Shown here: piece after piece, positions 56,864 to 64,000 of the stretch
Numbering within the stretch: the stretch's first letter is position 1
Layout of the letters: the number at the start of each line of letters is the position of its first letter
DNA from: Tethya wilhelma
Taxonomy: Eukaryota > Porifera > Demospongiae > Tethyida > Tethyidae
NCBI GenBank assembly: GCA_964030475.1
Contig: CAXIPT010000019.1
Location: 179,292-243,291 of the forward strand
DNA: 64,000 nt
Direction: 5' to 3'
Notes under the pieces: model-generated
Told to the model about the DNA's origin: nothing
The model's input: the letters and a program-made list of their open reading frames with translations, nothing else
Databases searched by the model: none
Made by a program: the position numbers and the translations under genes

Positions 56864-58922
56864 CAGTGGAACCCCTCTATAACGACCACCCTTGGGGAAC
56901 AGCATTTTGGCCGTTATATAGAGGTGGTCTTTGTAGAGGGGTTTTGAGTTTCAAGTGTTCAAACATGAGATTATCAATCATGTAATCAATAGTGCAAAGA
57001 TCATTAAAAAAAGTCTTCAATTCTTGCTTGTACAGAGTTTGTATGTGCAAATTGTAAAGTAACAATACTGTTTATATGAGTTCCCAATTCTGTTGCCAAT
57101 TCATTATGTCCTTTGCTATCAAGAAACACTTGTACATCTTCTATAGCAGTTACAGCTTCTTGGTATGTTTTGAGCTTTAGTGGAGGTGGTTCAAGATCAT
57201 ACTCATCTTCTCGATCCTCTGGTTCTTCAGTCTCTTCCTGAACTTGTGAAAGTCCAGCAAGGAAGTGCTCATCCCAATCATCACCTGCATCATCACACAC
57301 AGGTAAGTCGTCATCACCAGTGACATACTCTTGTGGAGAGCAAGTTGGATTGTGCGAGCCTAACTCATCAACAAGAGTTGTAAGCTCACGTGCTTCATCA
57401 ATGTCATTGAAAGGATCTTCATCAGCCCCAACACGGTTAACAACAACAGCTTCACTAGTGATGACACCACATTTCTTGAAGCATTTTACAATGGTCTCAC
57501 TCTTTACTGAGCTCCATCCGTCAGCCACCCATCGAATTGCTCTGAGTACATCTACTGACTTTGAAATCTCAGCAGCTGTACTTGTGGTTTGGTCGATTTT
57601 AGACAATATATAGCGCAGCAGAAGAGTCCTGTAGTGGACTTTAAAATTTTGAATGATTCCAACATCCAAAGGTTGCAATTTGGATGTAGTGTTTGGAGGT
57701 AAAAAAATGAGTTTAATGTTACTGTACTTTCCTTTCAATTCTTCTGGATGGCATCCAGCATTGTCGAGAAGTAGCACATTTCGGCGTTGAGATGAGAATT
57801 TGCGATTCATCTTCGTCAATACTTTGTCAAGTATTTCACCATTCATCCATGCTTTTGGCTGACTATAGTAGTGAACAGGGAGGCTGGAAACGTTTACGCT
57901 TTTAAAACACCTGGGTTTCTCCGATTTCCAGATTACAATGGGGACCTCCTTTTCGCCATCTGCATTTACAATGAGTGCCACGGTAAACCTATGCTTCGAC
58001 TTCTTTCCACCATGACATTGAACTCCTTTGGTTCCAAAGCCACTTTCTGGCAGAGCTCTCCAAAAGCATCCCGTTTCGTCAAGGTTGTAGATATTTTTTG
58101 ATGAATATCCTTGGAGTAGTTCTGGCAATCGCTCTTTCCACGATTCTACAGTCTCCCCTCTTACTTCTCCGGATTCTCCACACACTCTAAGTTGTTTAAC
58201 ATTATGACGGGTCTTCCATCTCGCCAGCCAACCATTTGAAGCTTTAAAATCAGAAATATCCAGTCGTTCAGCAATTTGCTTAGCCTTTTCACAGAGCTGG
58301 GGCCCACCAGGATATATATTTCGAGATGTGGCCAGCAGAAACCAACTGTAAAGAGCTTCATTCACCTCTGAATAGTCAGATTCACGGCTCCTTTTCCTTG
58401 ATAACACACTATCACTAGACATATTAGATTCATAGAGTTGAGTAATATTTTCTTCATTCTTAAGAATAGAACCAATCTGGGTTTTACCGCAGCCAAACAT
58501 TTCAGCTAAATCTCTAGATGACATTCTAGGATTCTTCTTGGATGTACCAATAACTTGATATCTCTCCTTGAGTGAGAGAGCTTTTCGAGGTGCTTTTGCT
58601 GCCTTCGATTTTGCAGACACACTTGAGGAAGAGGCCATTTTCAAGTAGCTACATAGATTTTCACTAAAGACGTCTACACGAGGTCAAGGTAGTGACTCAC
58701 GTGGCAAAATGATCCTGATCCCATTCCCATTGAACTTGCATAGACTTCAAATAATTATTTGGGGAACTGAGTATTGGTCGTTATACGGAATAGCGAGGTG
58801 GCCGCTCTTGAGAGGTTTTGAAAGTACAGAAGTCTATGCAAGTTCAATCGGGACCACAGCTGTTGGCCGTTATAAGGCAGATGGTCGCTGTTGAGGGGTG
58901 GTCGTTAAGAGGGGTTCCACTG
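56864..58922 (-). mobile_element. Complete pogo/Tigger transposon
   Basis: Terminal inverted repeats CAGTGGAACCCCTCTATAAC and the inverse ending AAGAGGGGTTCCACTG, about 28 bp with few mismatches, flanked by TA (56862-56863, 58923-58924). It contains one long transposase frame. Length 2,059 bp is normal for the family. It is the only apparently complete autonomous-type element in the window. Confidence 0.95.
57004..58644 (-). CDS. pogo/Tigger-type transposase, 546 aa, intact
   Basis: The enzyme cuts and joins its own transposon ends in the nucleus. Residues about 21-70 form a psq/CENP-B-like helix-turn-helix (LSLKERYQVI ... MSSRDLAEMFGCGKTQI); about 92-150 form the second, Tc5-type DNA-binding helix set (WFLLATSRNIYPGGPQLCEK ... 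NGWLARWK). The catalytic core has D189 (YNLDETGCFW), D294 (LLLDNAGCHP) and D327 (LQPLDVGII), the DDD triad of this group. The C-terminus is acidic (about 460-505). No stop or frame change interrupts it. The ATG at 58644 lies 278 bp inside the right terminal repeat. Related domesticated proteins (CENP-B, jerky, TIGD) share this layout, but the flanking repeats and TA show that this one is a transposon copy. Activity is not shown. Confidence 0.95.
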   Translation of the reverse strand: MKMASSSSVSAKSKAAKAPRKALSLKERYQVIGTSKKNPRMSSRDLAEMFGCGKTQIGSILKNEENITQLYESNMSSDSVLSRKRSRESDYSEVNEALYSWFLLATSRNIYPGGPQLCEKAKQIAERLDISDFKASNGWLARWKTRHNVKQLRVCGESGEVRGETVESWKERLPELLQGYSSKNIYNLDETGCFWRALPESGFGTKGVQCHGGKKSKHRFTVALIVNADGEKEVPIVIWKSEKPRCFKSVNVSSLPVHYYSQPKAWMNGEILDKVLTKMNRKFSSQRRNVLLLDNAGCHPEELKGKYSNIKLIFLPPNTTSKLQPLDVGIIQNFKVHYRTLLLRYILSKIDQTTSTAAEISKSVDVLRAIRWVADGWSSVKSETIVKCFKKCGVITSEAVVVNRVGADEDPFNDIDEARELTTLVDELGSHNPTCSPQEYVTGDDDLPVCDDAGDDWDEHFLAGLSQVQEETEEPEDREDEYDLEPPPLKLKTYQEAVTAIEDVQVFLDSKGHNELATELGTHINSIVTLQFAHTNSVQARIEDFF

Positions 58923-58939
58923 TAGTGGGTAGAGAACTG

Positions 58940-58940
58940 N
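58940..58940. other. Single unknown base at a probable contig join
   Basis: One N, immediately before the inverted copy of 50132-51951. Confidence 0.95.
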
Positions 58941-59851
58941 ATGTACACTCAAAGAGTGGACTCTTGGTTCATATCTTGCTAGTAAGCAAAAAGGGCCGAA
59001 GGATGTGAAGCTGGGAGTTGGATTTCGAACACAGCCGGTAAATACATTATGTATACGCATTCTGGCCTGAATGGATGAAGTAGTAAATACAGTTCTAGTT
59101 TAACAGTAAGCCGATTACATGTATACGTATGTTAAAACTTGTCAATCACGGCTGCAGACCAAAAAGGGGAAAACTGAGATTGGACCAGGTGATTCAGCCA
59201 TGGCCACTGCAATTTATGGTTCAGGATGTCCCTCTCCAGTTACAAATGAAGGTATGTGATTGCATGCATGAATTGATACTATTATGTAGTGTTGTTTGCA
59301 TATGGCATATTGTTCTTGTTCTTGGCATGCATGGCAGTTCCAGTAACAGCACTAGCTGGGCTTGAATTTACTCCAGAAGAACTCAGTCAAGCCACTAAAA
59401 AGTGGTTGAACTTAGGAGCTTTTGGGTCAGTCTATAAGGGGGAAAACTTGCGTGGGACTGGAACACTATGTGCTGTCAAGAGACTGAATGCGGTATAGTA
59501 CTGATTAAAAATTGTGCTTAATTGCATGCATGCATACATTTGAGAGTCACATGATAAAATTTGCACTGAAATTGCAGCATGGAGTTGATGCAATTACTTG
59601 TGCCAGTGATGCGGACACTACTGTGCCTGGAGTTTTAGCAGAGGATCAGTTCCAGATGGAAGTTACAGCTCTCTGCAGGTATATAATATAATGAAGTGCA
59701 GTCATGCACTATAATATCAACATGGCAGTCAATATTATGATTGTATTATAACACTATTAGATTCAGGCATCCAAATGTAGTATCACTGATGGGCTATCAC
59801 AACAGCGCTCAGTTCAAAGTGATTGTATATGAGTTCTCTCTGTGTACTTAA
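58941..59851 (+). CDS. Inverted copy of the 3' part of the kinase-like gene
   Basis: Plus-strand exons 58941-59037 (partial, begins inside the 109-codon exon), 59158-59251, 59338-59492 (LEFTPEELSQATKKW, FGSVYKG), 59578-59678 and 59761-59851. Sequence and splice sites appear identical to the minus-strand copy at 51041-51951. It begins at the unknown base without a start, so it is not an independent gene. The most economical reading is an unmerged contig overlap. Confidence 0.85.
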
Positions 59852-60760
59852 TACTATACAATAGTAAACATACATATTTCAAAGTTTAAATTTTAACACC
59901 AGTCGATTCTGTCAACTCCATCATGAGTATCATCAACTGCTATGGACACTGTGTTAGTAAACACACCTCAAAATTTGATGATTTATGGATACTTTTTATA
60001 GTCGTTTCATTTTGTTTGGAACTCTATTCAATCATTATTTAGTGTTACTTTTGAAAACTACAATTAACATGTATGTTTACTTTTGGCGGAATTGACTGGT
60101 GTTAACTTTGAAATATGTACTTACCCAGTCAGTAAACCCATTTTTCTCAAGTAAATTTGGCCTAGCCACATGCTAGTCGTGCGGCGTTGGGTGTCCACGT
60201 GACCTGGGTCGACACGTCGTTAGACGCTGATGACGTCATGGTCAAGTTGCCATGCCTGGCGTCAGCATTGCTAGATGCAGTACAGTTATACTATGTTTCA
60301 GTTGATGATACTCATGATGGAGTTGACAGAATCGACTGGTGTTAAAATTTAAACTTTGAAATATGTATGTTTACTATTGTATAGTACCTAAAGTGAGTGC
60401 ATGTATATATAGTAACCTCAAATTGCTCATTACACACCTCTGTAGTTGGCATTGAACACTTCTAATAGGTGTATCATGCACCCTTTGAAGTGTGCCAACA
60501 AACTCTGAGGATGTTGTATTATTATGTTTATCATACACCCCATTTTTAATTTACAGTGCTATAGAGTAAGTTGTTTCATTTTAGCCTTCAAACGCTGGAA
60601 AATAAAGCTATTTTGCAACAATTTTGACACTCAATTTTTCTATGGCAAAAGCACGCTTTTGCCAACCGGTGGGCGTGTCTCACACTTGAGAAGCTCGCAT
60701 AAATTAGCTAAACGTTCTCACCAAAATTATCTATAGCTAAAAGCAATGCTTGATATTTGG
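58941..60760. repeat. 1,820-bp inverted copy of 50132-51951
   Basis: Exact inverse as far as compared, including the MITE (59852-60386 here). Starts immediately after the N at 58940. Confidence 0.95.
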
Positions 60761-61170
60761 AGCATCTGCTTACCACAGAACGTGTGTTCAATCAACTAAA
60801 TATTGCAAATATTGTTATTATTCAGGGCCTCAAATAGCCTAGACGAAAACCTACAAAAGGTTTTTTGCAAGTAAAAATACTAAATTTACCTTTGTACTAA
60901 GCTTTGCAAGAGTCTTGGGTAAAAATATTGGTCAGGTCAACCATTCTAGAGTAACTTGTGACACAGCTCAGGCTGGATGAAGAAAGAGTTGTGTAACAGA
61001 AACTTTGCTGCTAGCGTTTCCAAACTTGCAAATCATTAGTTCGTGCAATCAGACTGGTTTCTTTTTATTTTGGTACAATAGCTCCTTTCTTTCTCAATAA
61101 AACTTATCTCAAAGATCAGATCACGATACAGCAGTTTTAATGAGCTGCTGGCCCAATGAGTCGCTTTTTC
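60761..61170. other. No recognisable gene; expected continuation of the kinase-like gene
   Basis: If the preceding segment is an overlap join, this is downstream of the kinase N-lobe exons. No HRD or DFG-type motif was found here on plus. Confidence 0.4.
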
Positions 61171-61480
61171 GTGCTGAAATTAAATTGTACACAAACAATT
61201 GGGCGCAGCAAGTAAACTGGTTCCGTTTAGCAAAATGCTAACCACTACACTATCGTAGGCAAAAAGATGTCGTGTAGTCTCACAGGCCAGACCTTGTCTA
61301 CCCACAAAGAAGGTCTGGCGCACGTGCTGAATTTAAATTGTACACAAACAATTGGGTGCAGCAAGTAAACTGTTTCCATGTAGCAAAATGCTAACCACTA
61401 CACTATCGTAGGCAAAAAGGTGTTGTGTAGTCTCACAGGCCAGACCTTCTCCACCCACAAAAAAATTCTGGTGTGCGAGA
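61171..61480 (-). repeat. Tandem pair of about 153-bp SINE-like units
   Basis: Two copies (61171-61323, 61324-61480), each with TTGTACACAAACAATTGGG and CTATCGTAGGC. On minus each reads GATAGTGTAGTGGTTAGCAT, which resembles a tRNA A box. No convincing B box was seen, so a tRNA-derived SINE is a guess. Confidence 0.55.
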
Positions 61481-61664
61481 CTAGATGTTGTGCTCCTCAT
61501 ACTGTGGTATGTGGAGCTGCTCAGGGCCCTTAAGGCCTGTTTCACCAGATTTTGCAGCAAATTTTGCATGGATTTCCATGCAGATATAATTCAGAAACCA
61601 GAAAACTAGTATTAAATATTTGTATATATAATAAAACTCTAATCTACTTAAGTATCTTAAGAGA

Positions 61665-61950
61665 TTAATTAACCGCGAACATTTAATTAACTACGGAATA
61701 AATGAATACTCAATTAGGCATATGAAAAACACTAAATTGAGTTTGCCAACTATGAAGATCATAGCAATAAGCGGCCTTATATAGTTAAGGCTAAACTTTA
61801 GCGTACTAACTAAGTTTTTATGGGAGGGATTCTTGAATTTGTAAGTATTTTGTAATTTAGCTGCAAAAAACAATTTATTGCCATGGTTTTTAGACCTATT
61901 CATGCAAATAACTCACCATCTGTGCTATAATTCCCAAATCCCTCCGATAG
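61665..61950. repeat. Dispersed repeat copy 2 (partner at 8893-9150)
   Basis: Same order and orientation of shared words as at 8893-9150, ending TGCAAATAACTCACC and AATCCCTCC. Confidence 0.6.
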
Positions 61951-62710
61951 ATCACATAAAACTATTCTAAACTTAGCGTTCGTAGCTTCAAAAGCTTGCT
62001 AAAACTCTTGCAAATGTGTTGGCCGGAATTCACATCAAAACGTACACAAAACTTACAAAACTTGCAAACCATGCGGCCTTTGCCAACTTTGGGCATTACG
62101 TCATATTAAATTAGCGTACGGAAGTTTGCCCAGAGACTTCTGTAGCTCACTCTACGAGGTCTACATAGCCTAATCAGTAAAAACTAAAGCTAGAAACCAT
62201 CGTAGTCTTGATTTTTAAAGTGTAGAGCTGACATTTTACAACTCGCGATCGTAAATTAAACTTGACGTCAATAATGCGGTGGTTGCCTAGTGATTTGGCA
62301 GACATAATTCAATGTTTAACGGGGCGCGCGCACAATTTTGTTAGACATGCCTTAACCGCCCTGAGTGCCTCAAGCCCTCTTGTGCTATAGCCATCTGCAG
62401 CTAAGAGTAACTTATTTACACTAGCCTCTCATTAGCCTCTACTATCAATGTTTACACTCGGGTGACTGTAATGGTTTACACTACCCCGTTTTTATTTTCA
62501 ATTGTAAATTATATATTTCACTTACAATATGTGGCAAAGTCTTCACTGGCACTGGTTTCTTTTTGGGGGGCCGCCAATGGGCTGGTGCTGTGAAAGAAAC
62601 CACATTGAACACCAACACGCCCTGAGTGTCCTAGGAGTCTCAACATTATGTGTTCACAGTGTATGCACTAAGAAGCACAAATTTTTTTGCAAACTTGCTA
62701 AATTTGATTG
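61950..62710. other. No recognisable gene
   Basis: Mixed composition with one CGCGCGC stretch (62324). Short frames only. Confidence 0.4.
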
Positions 62711-62714
62711 TCTT

Positions 62715-62797
62715 AGTCGGCGACTCGGTGGCTCAATCTGATAAGCGTCATTGCTGAAGGCAGGTGGGCCATGATGATATGATTCGAATGCAGCGGT
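62715..62797 (+). repeat. tRNA-like sequence, probably a SINE head
   Basis: GGTGGCTCAATCTGATAAGC resembles a pol III A box and GATTCGAATGC a B box, about 50 bp apart as in tRNAs with a long variable arm. Acceptor-stem pairing is not evident, so a functional tRNA is unlikely. Confidence 0.45.
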
Positions 62798-62955
62798 TTT
62801 AAAATGAACCAGAAATTGAAATGAACTTTGCTGAATGTTCTCTACTCACTACAGGTTGGTTCAGGTTGATAGGTAGGCTGTTGTAGTGTGCGTGTTGGTG
62901 TGAATTTCATCATTGCATGTTTCTTATGTCTCTCTCTCTTTTTCTTTAATGCAGT

Positions 62956-63241
62956 CTCTCCAACATGTGATCAAGGTAAGGGGTTTGTGAGATGGGCTTG
63001 TGTTAGTACATTGTTCTAAGGTGCTGTGGTTGCTGTATTGTATAGCTAAACTCACTCAAAATTCATAGATTTTTCTAACCAGCAGGTTTTCCTTTGACAG
63101 GTCACAGTTCAGTTACGTTGATTCTAGAGCATGATACATTATATATAGTTATCTATAGCTATACTGTACTTCAAAGTTTAAGCTATTGTTACAGATGGCC
63201 AAAAGATTGCCAAGAAGAGTTCAAAACAAATAGGAAACAAA
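62956..63241 (+). CDS. Possible pair of micro-exons
   Basis: Exon 62956-62976 lies between TTTCTTTAATGCAG and GTAAGG; exon 63195-63241 lies between TTGTTACAG and GTAAGT. Joined in phase they read SPTCDQ-DGQKIAKKSSKQIG. The splice sites are good but the exons are short and no family is recognised. Confidence 0.3.
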
Positions 63242-63244
63242 GTA

Positions 63245-64000
63245 AGTGAAGTATGCAGTTGGACAGCCATAGCGCTTGCTAGGTTTATCTACTGCCAAAA
63301 GCCTGCCAGAACACATAACGGGATTCAGCCAATTTTAATCCAAGCCATAGCATTCTGTAAAAAATGAAGAAGCGCATAGTGAGGTGGGTCAGTGGCAGAT
63401 GAGAGAGATATGCCAGTGGCAAATGAGTGAGGTGGGTCAGTGGTCATAAATACTGTAGTGGCGTTCTTGTTTAGGTCAACTTCTCCATTGAGTGTCCTCT
63501 CAAGGTTCCTGATTTTTAGAAGTGACCTCTCAAGGTCTTCTTCGTTTGACTTCTAGAAGTCTGTGTATTGTTACAGTTACTATAGTTATCAAGGTCTTCA
63601 TCATTGAGTGGATCAGTAGTGTACTTATCACTACTTCAACATTTAATGGAGGAGGAACATAATCATTCTTGGCACAAGTAAGGTCTTCAGATTGATCCCT
63701 GGGAGTATCCTCAGTAAACGTTTTTGCATTAGAAATACCGCTCCCAGGAAGTTTTGTTAAAAGCAATTTTGCTAAAACAGAATTTGATGCTTATGTGATG
63801 TCTGTCTTTTTTATTGTAGATAATATGATTTAATATTATCATGGTCACATACAATCATAGTTATAATATTGTCCTAAGTTCTTACCAGCAATTGTAGTAG
63901 CATGCTAATACTCAATCATTGTGTACACAGATTGGAACCCTAAGCACATTACAAGTGTGGACATGTTAGAACCCTTAGCATATTACAAGTATGGACAGAT
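63245..64000. repeat. Short tandem repeats, no recognisable gene
   Basis: GTGAGGTGGGTCAGTGGC-type units repeat at 63380-63445. At 63932-64000 a unit of about 33 bp (GGAACCCTAAGCACATTACA...) repeats twice and runs out of the window. No gene is recognised. Confidence 0.5.

Noticed and set aside
58941..59851. Second, independent kinase-like gene
   Set aside because: It is apparently identical to the minus-strand copy, starts inside an exon at an unknown base, and is better explained as an unmerged contig overlap.
62715..62797. Functional tRNA gene
   Set aside because: A- and B-box-like words exist but there is no convincing acceptor stem or anticodon arm.

Overview
The window looks like AT-rich genomic DNA of an animal, most likely an early-branching invertebrate such as a sponge; a cnidarian is the main alternative. 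The evidence is GT-AG introns interrupting recognisable reading frames, abundant eukaryotic transposons (Ty3/gypsy-type LTR element, Penelope-like and LINE retroelements, pogo/Tigger, hAT, a Mutator-like/YqaJ element, many MITEs), long GT/CT microsatellites, and no operon organisation. The organism call is inference. There are two assembly gaps (8740-8839 and 45681-45768) and two single unknown bases (50131 and 58940).

Layout. 0-5.2 kb: a decayed multi-exon transposase-like gene with the D-x-C-x-G-Q-N-K-N signature, carrying a MITE in one intron and a hAT-like MITE just upstream, then a 5'-truncated gypsy-type element ending in an LTR. 5.2-8 kb: a satellite of about 205-bp units, each with a palindrome, split by a 1.05-kb MITE. 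9-15 kb: dispersed repeats, a composite hAT-like element containing a fold-back repeat, two head-to-head Penelope-like fragments and a gag-like fragment. 18-25 kb: truncated LINEs, a second fold-back copy and a third diverged one, and another hAT-like MITE. 25.8-27.6 kb: a second GQNKN-type transposase relic. 30.3-33.6 kb: a Mutator-like transposase/YqaJ relic with a coding minisatellite. 34-38.2 kb: hAT, zinc-finger-transposase and unidentified coding relics. 38.4-40.9 kb: a large palindrome with two later insertions. 41.9-43.6 kb: a tandem duplication of a CpG-rich, promoter-like segment. 40-47 kb: three copies of a Helentron/HINE-like element with a central microsatellite. 46-50 kb: duplicated exons of an unidentified minus-strand family. 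50-55 kb: a nine-exon minus-strand host-like gene ending in the N-lobe of an RLK/Pelle/IRAK-like kinase. 55-56 kb: GC-rich minisatellite and an array of nuclear-receptor-type half-sites. 56.9-58.9 kb: a complete pogo/Tigger element with an open 546-aa transposase, inserted in a decayed transposase of another family. 58.9-60.8 kb: an inverted copy of 50.1-52.0 kb. 61-64 kb: SINE-like and dispersed repeats.

The main structural result is that segment 50132-58939 is probably mis-oriented. Its reverse complement ends with 1,820 bases that match the first 1,820 bases of the segment starting at 58941, and both copies begin exactly at the single unknown bases. That is the pattern of two overlapping contigs left unmerged and one flipped. 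The kinase-like gene should then read across the join toward 60.8 kb.

No operon-like or coordinated new system is visible. What the window does offer is a well-resolved history of nested transposition, where neighbouring repeat copies act as empty-site controls, and one unusual host-like gene. The only long intact coding region recognised is the pogo/Tigger transposase. Most other coding similarity is in broken mobile elements. Family names were assigned by reading motifs, without a database search.
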